The notes under the pieces are model-generated. The model saw only the letters and a list, made by a program, of their open reading frames with translations. It did no database searches and was not told where the DNA came from. Below are positions 46,589-58,952 of a stretch of 64,000 nt of DNA, piece after piece (within the stretch, counting starts at the first letter, position 1; every line of letters begins with the position of its first letter). The position numbers were made by a program, and so were the translations under genes. Source of the stretch: Phlyctochytrium arcticum (lineage: Eukaryota > Chytridiomycota > Chytridiomycetes > Chytridiales > Chytridiaceae); assembly GCA_025602905.1 (NCBI GenBank), contig JAHLKI010000042.1, positions 110,846 through 174,845 on the forward strand, in the 5' to 3' direction.

Positions 46589-47396
46589 ATGAGCCTTCCA
46601 TTACCCGAACCGACCGACGAAGACCAGCGTTGGGCGCGATCGGTCACCTGCTCCATCTCGACCGTACGTGAGAACGGTGAACCCGTTGGCGGTCTCGGGT
46701 ATCACCTTGGCTGCGGTTGGACACTGTCGGCCTCACATCTGCTGCACTCGCAAGGGCATATTGAAAACGCAGAGTTCACGTTCCTGAAGACCCAGGACAA
46801 GACCCAGGACGATCCAACCCCGAATGAGATTACTCCGGACGAGCTGCTGGTGTTTCCTTGGCATGAAGGGCGACATGCGTACGGTCACAAGATTCCCACG
46901 GTTTGGGAAGGTGCAGAAGAGCCTTGTCCAGATCTAGTTTTGATCCAAGTCGGTAATCCAGTGCCGCCTTACGCCGGTGCAAAGAGCCTTAACGCTAGGT
47001 CATGGGCATCGGCTGACGAGGTCATCACAACCCTCAATTCAGTTGCTGAACGCTACTTACTCAACTTCATGGGAGATTTGTCGGACATATAAGGTTGCGT
47101 ACCTGCCGGTGCTGCGCACCATTGCCGCTCAGCGGGCTCAGCCCGGACCAAAAGACCTCAAATGGAAACCTTTTAAAATTTTCTGGGATTCTGTGAGCGG
47201 ATCAACGCACAGGGTCGCCCGCGTCGATGTTGGATTGCAATCAGGATACAGTGGTGCACCCGCATTTTTCAAAAACCTAAACCGCTTGGAATTGCTGGGC
47301 ACCATATATCAATCCTACGACGACGCAACGTACGTTTGTGTCAAACCGGATACTCTACAGTCGGACAAGATCTGGCCACGGAAATCAACCAGCTGA
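46589..47396 (+). CDS. Trypsin-like serine protease-fold protein
   Basis: Exons 46589-47020 and from 47094 (73-bp phase-0 intron) encode a chymotrypsin-fold peptidase domain. The first barrel has GGLGYHLGCGWTLSASHLL, with the presumed catalytic His50. The Asp is in PDLVLIQVG (Asp115). The nucleophile Ser197 sits in VGLQSGYSGAPAFF, the G-x-S-G-x-P form usual for HtrA-like and Trypsin_2 proteins. No signal peptide is evident, so it is likely cytosolic. The end of the gene is uncertain: the frame stops at 47394, but coding character continues in other frames to 48352, either through more introns or because of single-base errors. Confidence 0.75.
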
Positions 47397-48352
47397 ACGG
47401 TATTACCAAAAACCCAACTCAGCTTTGTTCGCAAGTATCGACGACAGAGTAAAAGATGCGGAGGGAAAAATTGCGGATCTGCTCAAGAATTACAACGCAC
47501 ATTGTCTCGCTGGGCCAGATGCGTTGAAACCGTTCCTCCCACTAAGGAAGAGCTGGCCCTCCATCAGGCTCGCGTTTGCTTCAACAACGTGCTGCAGGCC
47601 GCAGCCTGGTGTCGGTACTACGAACTACTACCAAAGGCGTTCAATCCGTCGTGTGTCTTCTGGTATACATCCGTTCCCTACGAAGACTCGCTCGAGTTTT
47701 GTCTGCCATTCACGCTTCTGTCAAAAGCAGTGCTAATTGATAAGTATGGACAGCCACTACCTTGCTTGAAGGAGAAGGCAGACACGCACCAATTTTGCTT
47801 CATGCACGTACATACCAAAATCACCCAAGAAGAGGTTCAAAATCGAGGCAAGAAATTGGTTATCAAGGAGTCTGACCTGGCCGAGACAAACTTCCGCTTT
47901 GCGCGTAAAAAAATTTCGTCAGGCCCAAGCTCAACTACTAATTACGAGAAGATTCAGAAGCGGGGCGTGCAACAGGCGCGGCAGGAAGCGACTCCACCAA
48001 AGCTCAAAAAGAAAAAGAACCAACCTATTTCGTCAAAGGACTGGGCAGAAATACGGAAATCCGAAGACAAGAATGTTCAAATTGCCTGGATACCGCGCTC
48101 GCCGCGTTAAACAATCCCGAGTTTCGAACGGACATGTTGTTCCGCACGCGATGGAATTCACTGTGCGAAGCAGCTGGAGCCTCGGGAAATCTTAAAGACG
48201 CATTCGATGAGCTCAAGGACTCCTGGTTTCGGGGAACAACCACAGAGGATGAACGAAATGAGCTGATAGGGAAAGAGAAAGTGCTGAAGGTGGATGCAGC
48301 TCAGGCGGCGGACCAGTCGACCAGTACTGACAACCCAGAGTCCAAGTCTTGA
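47397..48352 (+). pseudogene. C-terminal coding region after the protease domain, frames broken
   Basis: Protein-like sequence moves between frames. It starts with a helical segment (DDRVKDAEGKIADLLKNYN). Next come CVETVPPTKEELALHQARVC and CVFWYTSVPYEDSLEFCLPF, a Lys-rich segment (PPKLKKKKNQPIS), and a final piece (ALAALNNPEF ... AFDELKDSWFRG) ending at 48350. At least two frame changes, at ~47500 and ~48080, are needed. It is probably the C-terminal part of the gene above. No family is recognised. Confidence 0.4.
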
Positions 48353-49610
48353 TTTGAGAGCCAGTTTGTTCGTGAGGTCACCACTACGTACATCAGTAGA
48401 GGGTAAAGCGTATGTACGTATGCGACGCCCCAAAACTCTCCACACTGACAAGGGACGTCCGTACCCAGTATTGAATTTGAAGACACTTGGTGAAAGGCGC
48501 GCTTGACAAGTCTTATTTGTCATGGTATTGAGCTATATGAAGGGGTTGCAATGTCGCTCATAGTGGTCCGTTCGTTGGTAATATACATGTTTGATGGTCA
48601 ATGTACATCACTGGGGTGTCCAGTGTGCGGTGTGGGTTATGTGGGATGTACAAAACTCATGAGGTCCGGTACACTTTTATAGTGAATCTACATATCCCAT
48701 GGGTGCGAACGGTATGCATACATATACAAACTATCCCACGCGGTCGGTCAAGTATTGTATTGTGTGATTGAGCATATCATATTATTCCCGGTATGGTTTT
48801 TGTGGATGGTTGGCGTGGGAAAAATCGTCAATTCAAGCGCAGCCCATGCGCTAGCCATGTTTGGTGGCGAGCTGGGTGAGAATGCTAAATGCGTGCAATC
48901 GACTATCGGGGTCTGACCTCATGGGCACTTCTGTATTCATAATTAATAGTGATAGCCCCTCCTCACTCTCGACACATCTTTATCGATTTCTACATCCAGG
49001 CATACGTTGCATCTGTTATAGTGCGCAGTAACCCTTGGATGTTTTTGTCCTGCCACTTTCTTTCTGATCATATCGTCCCATATTTGAAAGAAATGAGCAA
49101 AAACTCCTGTCATGCTCTTATGTTGAGCGATGAAGTAGGCTTTCTCATTGCATATACCAAAAACTTTACATATGCATGCTTGAGACATTGGAACTCAATT
49201 GCTTTTCCACAAGTCTACCCCAACTGACATACCCTTTTGTTAAACTGCCAACCATAAACCGTACCTGTTTTCCGACTGGTTCATCCTTTCGCGTCGTTTT
49301 CCACTTTGCTGAATTGCAATAAAGGTAGGAAATCAAGAAATCCTGCCGGGCCGTATTTTTTCATCAGTGATCGTCTACCGGTGTCACTCAAAATGAGAAC
49401 ATCAAGGGGGCCTCCAGCGAGCAGTATCAAATATAGTGCTAATGCGGTTCAACACATAACTCCATGAAGAACCGTTCAGGTCGTTTTACAGTGAAATTCC
49501 TCGCTTCACTTGACATAACATAACCCCCATAACCCCGCATACCCTCAGACATCGGATATGGTCAACTATTATATGTTAATATTGGTGCAAGGCAATCCGA
49601 AATCCATCAA
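48353..49610. other. Intergenic region
   Basis: Nothing recognisable apart from short frames; AT-rich before the tRNA. Confidence 0.5.
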
Positions 49611-49682
49611 GGTTCTATGGTGTAGCGGTTAGCACTCAGCACTTTGAATGCTGCGACCCGAGTTCGAATCTCGGTAGGACCT
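49611..49682 (+). tRNA. tRNA-Gln(TTG)
   Basis: A 72-nt cloverleaf with acceptor GGTTCTA/TAGGACC, anticodon loop CTTTGAA (anticodon TTG) and T-loop AGTTCGAATCT. No intron. TTTTTT follows as terminator. Confidence 0.95.
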
Positions 49683-49746
49683 CATTTTTTGATTTTTTTT
49701 TCCTCATACCTATTCCTACACTCTCTATGAGCCTTGCTGATTTGGG

Positions 49747-51699
49747 ATGCCATCCATTTGTTTCTACTTCTTACAGCAGCGGCATACTCGAGTATGCGAA
49801 ATTGGCGGGAAGGATAGAGTTTTTCGAGGTCTGCCGCAACCCACTTTTATTGAGATTTACGGTGAGTTTACCTTCCACGCGCAGCAAAATAGAATTTGGC
49901 GCGAAAACGTTCCATCGGCAGTCGGCCGTGGCCTGGAAGGAAGGGTGCAAGGCGTTAACATCGAAGATTGGTCAACAACAAAGGAGGTGGAACAGGTATG
50001 TGAGCAACATCCAAGTCTGCATATACAAGTTCCATTCGCTGTCAATCCGATCTTGCAAAACTGACGATTCGCCATTCTCGAACTAGGATCTTGCTTTTGA
50101 CGCGTTCGACAGTTCGCGTGTTCTACGAGCAAATCGGGGCGTCAAAAAGACCTTTCGACCCAAGGACGTTTCCTCGAGTATGGCTCATCACATCAAGAGG
50201 ACAGCAGGGCTCTTGGCAGCAGCTATGAAGGCATCCTCAAAAATCAAAATGGATCGCAAGGGCAAGCGCAGAAAAGGCCATCTCTTCTTCTTTCGGATGC
50301 AAGTTGTTTTGCTATACGTGTGTCTATGCGTGATGTGTATCATGATGTTGAGCCCCTTTGCGGATGCTTCCCGGTTGGGACGATATAAATTGCGGGCTAG
50401 GCAGGTTGGGCAGGTACTGCATTCTATGTTTTGTCGTTTTGTATTTGTGAAAAGATTTGCTGACTTTCGGCATGTGGTTATTATAGGCTATTGCAGCGGC
50501 GGAACCGGTTGTGACGAGGGTCAGTGAGCAGCAGCAGCCATTACCCACCGTTATTGGCACCTCTGCGCCATCCAGCGCACTATTCACACCTACATTGTCT
50601 CCTTCCCAGCAGGTGCCGGCACCTTCAGCAACAAGTAATAACAACAGTCCAGTTCCGACAATCTCCAATGTCGTTTCGAACCGAGTCCCGGTTCCTACAA
50701 ACGAGCCAACAACACCGCCTACTTCTCCATCTGTAAGTTATGAGATCGTACATAGTCTTGCAAACATCAAATTGACTGACTGCGCATCTTGAGACACCGG
50801 CGGCGAGTCCCGAACCCCTCATTAGTAGTGTAAACACGCCATTACCATCTGTCGTCGTTACTCCTACCGAGCCTGTTCCAACCAACACTCCCATCGCCCA
50901 AGTACCATCTGTCACTCTCCCGGTGACAACGCCTGCGGTCGTTGTACCATCACCCAGTATTTCCATATCTGGGACCCCAACTGCCATCGGCGTTGCTCCT
51001 ACCCCATCTCAACAAATCTCTTCTCCCTCTGCGGCCATACAAACTCCCCAACCATCATCCATAGCAGCGGGCGCAGGCGCAACAACACCACTAAAAACAC
51101 TTCTTGCCCCCCAAACGCGCACTCAGACCGACATTGTACCTACTTCCACCTCCAATCCCGAACCGGTGATCCAACCCATCTCATCCCAATCCCTGACCAC
51201 CCGCGCCATAACCGCTCTATCCTTATGCGCCTCCTGCGTCTTTATCGCCGCCGTGTCCATCTACGTCTTTCGCAAATGGAAACTCAAACCCTCGGGCCAA
51301 TTTCGGCGACGGATGTCGGGTAGCGGACTCCTTCATCCATCCAACAACACCAAAGAATGGCTGGCCCTTTCTTCCAATTCCAAATCGGGTACATTGACAT
51401 CTATCGAAACCAGTACGAGTTCAGTCGGTGGTCGCTCAGATTCATTGTCGCATCCCACTATGGGATCTACATTACCGTACCGGTCCCATCAACATCCCAT
51501 GCCAGTCTTGCTGCATCATCAGAATTCTGCATCCCCTTTCCAACAACAACATCAGCGATTCCCGACGATTGACCCTTGCCCGCCATCATTTCCGGCAGCC
51601 TATTCGTACGGCACCCCACCTCGGTCTCCATCGCCGCCTTTGCCACCCTTACCACTGCAAGTTGCTGACATTGGCGGTGGATCCCCTTACCCTCACTAG
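49747..51699 (+). CDS. Mucin-like Ser/Thr/Pro-rich membrane protein
   Basis: Four exons: ~49747-49995, 50087-50413, 50487-50732 and 50794-51699, with introns of 91, 73 and 61 bp that keep the frame. After a cytosolic-looking N-terminal region there is a hydrophobic segment (VVLLYVCLCVMCIMMLSP), then a ~220-residue Pro/Ser/Thr/Val-rich stretch likely to be O-glycosylated. A clear transmembrane helix (ALSLCASCVFIAAVSIYVF) follows, then a basic stop-transfer and a ~135-residue tail with His/Gln- and Pro-rich parts. This layout matches fungal cell-surface sensors or adhesins of the Wsc/Mid2 kind, but no specific domain is recognised. The start is uncertain; ATGs at 50180 or 50251 would give a simpler type I protein. 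Confidence 0.7.
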
Positions 51700-52003
51700 T
51701 CTCTTTACATGTTTGCTTTGTTTTACTCTATCTTGCAGCTACACAGGCTATAGTTACCTGTAGCTTGTTCTTTTGTGTGCCTCTGTTTTTGATGTATATA
51801 GTACTTATCCGTGTTTCTTAGTTCTGATATCTTGTACTTTCGTTCTGTAAATATGTCGTCTATCCGAGCCGTTCTTTGTATCATCTCAAACCCCCTCTCA
51901 TTCAAATTTTCGTAACCAAAAGCAAAACCATACCATTCCATAACGAGACTATCCGAGCGCGCACAAGTACAGCGACTCGAAAAAGGCAAAAAGAATGTTG
52001 TAG

Positions 52004-52085
52004 CGACGCGAGCAGGATTTGAACCTGCGCGGGCAGAGCCCAATAGATTTCTAGTCTATCGCCTTAACCACTCGGCCATCGCGTC
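52004..52085 (-). tRNA. tRNA-Ser(AGA)
   Basis: An 82-nt class II tRNA: acceptor GACGCGA/TCGCGTC, anticodon loop CTAGAAA (anticodon AGA), a long variable arm (GGGCTCTGCCC) and T-loop GGTTCAAATCC. No intron. Confidence 0.95.
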
Positions 52086-53708
52086 TTGATGTTTTCTGTT
52101 GCGGGGTAGACAATATAAACAAACGAGTAGTTGTTGATGTGTGATCTACATTCAGTTCATCGAGAAGGCATGGATTGATGCAAGAAATCTATACACCTTG
52201 AACACCGTTCTGAATGCACACCAGTGAACACCAGTACTCGAGTACTCTCATGTCAGTCCTGTTCAATCAAAGTGCATCATCATCATCAACATATGATAAT
52301 CAAGTAGATCATCGCAGCATCCGAAGCAGATCTTGACAGGAAACCCCCCGCCGCTCCGATCTGTTTTGGCTGTGATCTGCGACCTTTGGGATCCGGTACA
52401 CGCGGAGCCCACCGGTGTTGTGCATGAGAACAATTAAATTAGCTGCAAAGCTTTGGCGGGCCAGGCGGGGTGGTTGTTTTTTGGTGGATGCCCACTGGGG
52501 GGGCATTTTGTGGAATGCATTTTCCTTTCTTTCACTCATGCGCGTAGTCTCCATACGATATCATTCTCGTTTACGCGAGTATCAGAATACCCAGACTATG
52601 CCCACAGGAATATGTATAGCTGCCCATATATAGACGAGTATAAAGACGGCCCCCGCGACTGTCACTGTCAGGTCAGTGCCCAGAATGAATTCTCTGCGCC
52701 CTGCCCAACTGTCAAAATGGCCGCAGCGGCGGGACCCCAGCGGTGCCACAAGCCGAGCACACGGACCGCCGCTGATCCCTGACGTCACAACCCAGCGTCC
52801 GAATGCGGCTAAATGAACACCTCCAGCAGAGCCCAAAAAAGTTGCATTTTTCCCGTCGTGATTTTCTGGCATTTCGCTTCCTGTTTTTCGTTCACCGCCA
52901 TTAGCAACATTAACCGTAAGTATCCCCGCTAGAATGTCCAGAAATACCTGTGTATTAACCCACAATATCAACAGGGACCCCTATCCAGATCCGCAAAATC
53001 CACTATAAACAAAACGCAGAGCCGCGGCTCACGGACATATATCCCAAGAACCAGCAGCGCACCAAGCAAATGGCCACCGCCATCAAACGGGCTGACGATA
53101 CATATAGAAGTGGAGCTTTTTCCATCAGCCTTATTTAAAACAGAAAGCAACTTTTGTCAAGTTTGCCGAGAAAAATTCCACTGTCCAACGCTCCAGAAAC
53201 CAGCGAGATCGGATAACCCTTTCGTTTACCTACCGGCTCGTGAGCACTGAGGGTCTGTGGGGATTGGGATTGCAGGGTCGGAACGAATTCCACTGCAAAG
53301 GACTGCTGGCATCAATAGAAACGGGCTTGGAAACAGAGACAACGTTCATCGAGGGAGAAAAAATACTCCGCCCCGAAACTCCCATAATCCGGTTGGGATT
53401 TCACCCAGATATTCTCCGTACCAAACCAAAACTGTGTGGGTCTTTGCGAAGTACGCAAAACCCAACAGAAGCTAACGTCTTTTTTGGGGCGCCGTTGGTA
53501 GACTTGCTTTGCCCTACAAGGTTAACATTGTCGTACTGTCAGCTCGAAAGTGGGCTTTACCACAGGACCAGGGAACCTCCAATCTCCTCAGCCAGACCTT
53601 GAGAACAAACAATCGTACCTGGGCGTCATTAGATTAACCCCGTCAACCGGACGAGCGGTTGCGAGGATTATAGAAAATCCTGGAGCAAGAAACAAAGGGG
53701 GATCTGTC
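52086..53708. other. Intergenic region before the Gln-rich gene
   Basis: No gene is supported. Open frames at 53240-53602 and the in-frame extension upstream of 53709 lack protein character; this is probably promoter and leader of the Gln-rich gene. Confidence 0.5.
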
Positions 53709-56700
53709 ATGACTGCCGAGTGGACATCACATACGCCGCCGTCGTCGTCGCTCGGGCAACCGTATCTGCAGCAACAGCAGCAACAGCAGCAGCAACAACA
53801 ATCACAACATCAGCCATACCATACGCAGTATGCATATCAACCGAATGACTACCAGAAACTGCAACAGTCATTCTCGGACCACCACCCAGCACTGCAGGCA
53901 CATCCTTCATTTGCCATACCAGGTCATGACAACTTTTTATCAATGGCTAGCTATGCCACGCTCGAATCTCCCACCGCCACTCCTCCACCCGCTGCCGGCA
54001 CGGATCTCAAAGATTTACTAAAACAGCCGGGACCGTTTCAACCAAAGTCTCTGCCTCGCCCAACGCCACCGCAAACACTACCTTTGCAGCAGTCAAATTC
54101 AAGCATGTCGGCAGCAGTGTCAGCGATTACACCTCTGTCTCCCTCAGCCGCAGGATCTCCCACCTCGTCAGCATCGTCCGCGGGAATGCCAGTCATGGCA
54201 GGACACATCTCCCCAGCAACTACCATCACGGCGACTCCACCGTTGCCGAGCACATCTGCTTCAACAACTCCTACTCCGGCGCAAGCTCCTTCAGGTCCAG
54301 TCCGTCAAGTTTCCGCTGCTCGACGAGATCGCCATGGGGCAGAGCTGGCCAGTTTTCAAAAAGAGCGATTCCCCCAATCATCTCGCGACAACCGATACCC
54401 TGCATTCTTGGAACAATTGCTGCAAATGTTTGAAAAGGCAAAGGATAAAGTGGGTGATGGGCAAGACGTGCAGTTTTCGCGGGATGCGCTTCGAGATGCC
54501 CGCTCGCGAGTCGCTGCTTCTAGCAGTAGCAGGGTATGTTTTCCCATACATTTATAGACAAAAGTCATACCGATCTGACGCGTAATTGAACCTTTAGGGA
54601 TGGCGGATATGGCTCAAGGAACCTCTTTTCAATCGATTCAGAGACGTCAAACAAGCGTGCACCCCACCCGATACAACTCACGCCGAATTTGTCGAGCTGT
54701 TGTTGGATCTATACTATCTAGTACATGAAGATGAAGAAAAGTGGCAACAGGTCCGCGAATCCCTGCTTCAACCGCGGTCAGGCAATAGTCTGGGGCGAGG
54801 CCTCAATGACCATGGGTCACAATTTGGATTTGATCCGTCGGCCGGTGCCTCAGCCATCACGGCTAATGCCATTGCCTTGCAAAACTCTGCAGCCGCTGTG
54901 GCTGCCGTACGATCCATGATGAGTGCTCAGCAGTTGCAAGGTCTCGGCCAGGCTACAGCTGCGCTCCTCGATCCCGGCGGGTCCATGCAGCAACAGTCGA
55001 GCTATTATATTGGAACGAATGGGCAACTACAAGACATGTCTACGTCATCCCAGGCGACGGCATCCTTGCTAAACCTTCCCGTGTTGAATGGCGGCTGGCC
55101 GTCATCCGTCACGACCGCGGGTACTGCCAGTCACATACTGGCCACGGCGTCCGACTTTGGTCATCTGTCTGGTACAAATAGTAGCATGAGCACTGCCCCG
55201 CAAGCGGCCCTGTCGGGTCAAACCCTCGAAGCTGCGGCTGCCGCAGGGATGGCTGCAGGAGCTACTCCAACTGCTTTACCCGGCCGGCCAGTTCGTCGCT
55301 CCCTGTCCTCACCTGGAGTCAATCGCACCCGGACGATGCTCCGCACCCAACCTCTCCCCGTCCATTCTGACTACCCTCCAGTCAGTATGAACCTGAACCG
55401 GTCCAAAACGTTAGGTGCTGGTCACCGCCGACGGAGAGACGATGGCAGCCCGGGAAGTACTGCACCTGGCTTGCAACGACGAGCGTCCCTGCGAGGATCT
55501 GGTGCAGCGGGTGATGACGGATCACTAGGTCGTCCATCCAATTTTTTTGCGGCACCGGCGCACGGGAAGTACTACCAGTAATAGTTCGGCGGCGACCAAT
55601 ACAGCGGCATCGTTGTACCAACAACAACAGCAGCAAAAATCGTCGGAATCACCGGCAGTACAAGCCGTATCTGCTAGTCCTGGCATGAAAACATGGCATC
55701 CTGAATCCGAGTCCATGATGCAGGGAATGGAAACTTTTTCATTGGGTGGCGATTCCGCGATGGCGGCCTATACCATTCTGCAAGATCAGCAGAGTCAACA
55801 ACAGGTCACTCAGCAACAACAACAGCAACAAGTCTTTGACCCGTACCAACAGCAGCAGCAGCAGCAGCAGGCGTTATTGGCGCAACATCAGCAATACCAA
55901 CAGCAGCAAAATACCCAAAACATGCAGGCTCATGCCATGGGTGTCGCTGCTTCTTCAGTTGGACAATCGATGTTTGCGCCGTCTTCTGTGATGCAGAATG
56001 CTAGCATGCTGGGACAACCCGATACCCGCCAGCAGCAACAACAGCAATTCTTTCCAACTCAGCAGCAGCAACAGCAACAACAGCAGTTGGCCGTACAACA
56101 GTATGTCCAGCAACGGATGTTGGAGCAGCAGCAACAACAGCAACGAATGGCCAATCTCGTTCAACAACAGCAACAGTTTGCTCAAACGCCGTTTGGACAA
56201 AGCATGAATCATGGGGGAACGGTCGGTGCTGCATCCGATCTCCCCAAGCCATACTATGGCGACTACCGAGTTGGCGTTGGGGTCCTTTTCGGATACGGCC
56301 AGCACAGCCGCCCCCTCCACTCGTCCGTCCGTTCAATTAGGAGGAACTACCCTCCACGGCGAGTCCATCGTCGAAGAAGAAGCCTACCAGTCCACCCACA
56401 ATCTTCTCGACACCATGATCCTCGACGACAAAATGACTCTCGGGTTGACCGCCTCTCCCACCATGCTTGAATTGACAGCCAGTGAAACATCGCTGAATGA
56501 AGGCTTGAATGCGGCCGCTGTGGCTGCAGGCAACCATTTGGGATCGTCTTGTACTTCGAACTCCATGTTTTTGGCTCCCCCCGCACAGACCATCCAGTCC
56601 ACGAGTCTGGATAACATTATTAGAGGGATCCTGGACTCGGATGCGGGGGCTACTGCTGCTGCTGGGGACCAATCGGCACCTGCTCCATTGATGGTGCCAA

Positions 56701-57416
56701 ATTTAGTTCAGGAGAGCATACCGATGGATTCGCCTATGGCGGGTGTGTATGCCTCGGCCGCTGCGTTATTGCAACCCGATGTGCCCCAACACCACCCATC
56801 CAATCAAAATCAAAATCAGCAGCAGCAATTACACGGTCTCCTCCCCTCCCAACCCCCCGCACCCCCCTCCTCGATCCTTCACCATCATCATCACCGCCAA
56901 CAATCTCTTTCCGCCACCCCACCCACCGGCACTCCCTCCCCCCCAACTCCTAAGCCTGACTTGAATAACCACCACCAACAGAACAGTACCTCTCCCACGG
57001 GTGCCTTCACGTACGCGTCCATCCCCCAACCGACCGCCTACGCCCACCACCAGCAATACCACCACCACCATCAGAAACAACCCCAGTACTCCTCAAGCGT
57101 GATTAACCCCACCCCCGCCCCACTCCCTCCCACGGGATCTTACCCTACCCCCTTCTCCCAATCAGGTGTCTTCAGGCAACCCACCCCCCTCGAACAACAA
57201 CAACAACAGTACTCGACTAGTACACCACCCACACCACCACCACCCGCCCAACAAGCTGCAACAAGTACTGCGTCGCCGTCGGCGGGTAGAGTCAAACATA
57301 ATCCGCTTACAAAGATTATGGGCCGCTTTGGGTTATCAAGTCGGGTTGAAAACACTTTCACTTTTTTTTTTCGTTATGGACTCTTTCTTTTCTTTTCTGT
57401 TCTTTTTTTTTATTAG
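53709..57416 (+). CDS. Gln-rich low-complexity protein, possible transcription cofactor, with two frame changes
   Basis: Starts MTAEWTSHTPPSS. Exon 1 (53709-54533) and exon 2 (from 54598) are joined by a 64-bp intron. A folded domain spans the splice (PAFLEQLLQMFEKAKDKVGD, then WRIWLKEPLFNRFRDVKQAC and EFVELLLDLYYLVHEDEEKW). The rest is poly-Gln, Ala-, Ser- and His/Pro-rich, as in co-activator subunits. No specific family is recognised. The frame shifts at the T7 run 55542-55548 and again near 56240-56280, after which a third frame continues to 57414-57416. One base fewer in the T run would join the first two. This may be assembly error rather than gene decay, because coding character is strong in all three parts. 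Confidence 0.6.
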
Positions 57417-57565
57417 TTATAATAATTACTCTTTTCTGGCATGCTTTCTCGTTTGCTATGGACGTTCTTGCGCTTGGTGGGTACGTTACATGAAGTTAAT
57501 CGCCTATATCGTTGATGAACTAACATCCTAGGTATATCAGTTCTCGTTAGGAGCGAAACCTCACT

Positions 57566-57639
57566 GCTCGATTAGCTCAGTTGGTTAGAGCGTGGTGCTA
57601 ATAACGCCAAGGTCACAGGTTCGACCCCTGTATCGAGCA
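57566..57639 (+). tRNA. tRNA-Ile(AAT)
   Basis: A 74-nt cloverleaf: acceptor GCTCGAT/ATCGAGC, anticodon loop CTAATAA (anticodon AAT) and T-loop GGTTCGACCCC. No intron. A T-rich terminator follows. Confidence 0.95.
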
Positions 57640-57667
57640 TTCTTTTCTTTTTTTTTTACCAAAAAAG

Positions 57668-57699
57668 AAAAACAAGGATCCCACCATAGAAACACATCC
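57668..57699 (+). repeat. 32-bp motif shared downstream of two tRNA genes (copy 2)
   Basis: AACAAGGATCCCACCATAGA, following the tRNA-Ile terminator and ending one base before the inner edge of the right inverted-repeat arm. It matches the motif behind tRNA-Arg at 45256-45287. Confidence 0.85.
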
Positions 57700-57700
57700 C

Positions 57701-57838
57701 GAACATGAGAAACAATTTAAAGAGTTGGCAAAAACAAAAATTGAAGATATGATACGGGCGGAATATAGGGACAAATTGTCGCAACGAGATTACAATAATA
57801 TCAACCAGCACTGTTTACTAGCTATTGAGTCAATGTAA
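57701..57838 (+). pseudogene. Truncated C-terminus of an unidentified protein (right-arm copy)
   Basis: Same EHEKQFKELAKTKIEDMIRA...AIESM tail as 5692-5848, on the other strand. Its 5' part is missing at the arm border. Confidence 0.55.
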
Positions 57839-58081
57839 TGGTTTACTGATAGTTAGCGGAGTGCGAAGGATCAGATGGGACCCAGCTTATTCAGAATGTC
57901 TTCGACATCGTGACGAGTGATGAGTCGGTTACAGGTTGTATCTTGTAAGTAGACGGTTCGTGACTGATTGCTTCAATCATAGTTGCAGTTGTATCTGTAT
58001 TTGTAGTTGTATGTATTGCATTAGGTTTAAACAAGCTGTTCCTCCTTGCGAATTAAGGAAAGCTATTATCGATAAACTCAT

Positions 58082-58545
58082 CTAATGCTTGGATTGGCGA
58101 CAAGACCCTGACTTGGACCGTCTGCGACTGTGAGAACCGCTAGACCGCGACTTGGAATGGGCCTTGGATTCGTCTGAGACTGCGAGATCCGCTAGAGCGT
58201 TTCCGCGGCCTCAAAGAATATCCGGGTTGGCCTACGACAGCGGATGGCGTGTGGCTCACAATCTTAAATCCTTGGCATCGTCCTGTATCTTGATTTCGTG
58301 TACCTCCAATGGATCCTTTCGGGGGAGAGGGCTTCGGAGTAAACTTGCGACACCGCCAAGAAACTCGACTGCGACGATGTCCGGATTTAGTAGTACACTG
58401 AGGGAAGTTGCGACAGAAACCGGTCTTGAACGAACGGGCTCGACCAGCACCACAACGTTTCCCGGCACGATCCGTGGTATCGTTCATATCCTGAGTTGCA
58501 TGCCTTGGCTTCCAACACGTTCCTGACCTTTCTTGCACCTAGATT
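58082..58545 (-). pseudogene. Cys-rich, Arg/Ser-repeat protein, right-arm copy
   Basis: Near-identical to 4993-5447, with the same GYERYHGSC-type and CGAGRARSFKTGFC motifs. Single extra bases near 58459 and 58172 change the frame relative to the left copy, removing most of the RS-rich tail from the open frame. One of the two arms must carry mutations or errors here. Confidence 0.5.
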
Positions 58546-58654
58546 GTACCATCAATGCGAATTTATTACCTTGTGAAACTCTAACTCTACTTAACATACA
58601 AGTATACAAAAAAAAATCAAACAGCTCCGATTTGGAATCCTGATGCCACAGAGT

Positions 58655-58915
58655 TGTACTGTGTACCTCAGTAGTGACAACTTGTTATCGATAACAGCAT
58701 TACTCTCAAGGAACCAAAGAAGGAGATAGAGATCTATGTTTTGTTCTGTGTACGTCAGTAGCGACAACTTGTTATCGATAACAACGTTTCTCTCAAGGAA
58801 CCAAAAGAGGGAGATAGTCTATGTTCTGTACTGTGTACCTCAGTAGTGACAACTTGTTATCGATAACAGCATTACTCTCAAGGAACCAAAGAAGGAGATA
58901 GAGATACACATCTAT
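58655..58915. repeat. Three-copy ~85-bp repeat with GTTATCGATAAC palindromes
   Basis: CAGTAGTGACAACTTGTTATCG...CTCTCAAGGAACCAAA is repeated three times with slight changes; the left arm has one copy (~4795-4870). Each unit contains GTTATCGATAAC, a 12-bp palindrome. It lies just downstream of the SKP1-like gene. Confidence 0.92.
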
Positions 58916-58952
58916 GTTTGTACTGTCTCAAGGACCTACTATGTTTGCAAGT

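Noticed and set aside
56734..57080. Gly/Arg-rich minus-strand frames
   Set aside because: Antisense of His/Pro-rich low-complexity coding; no independent support.
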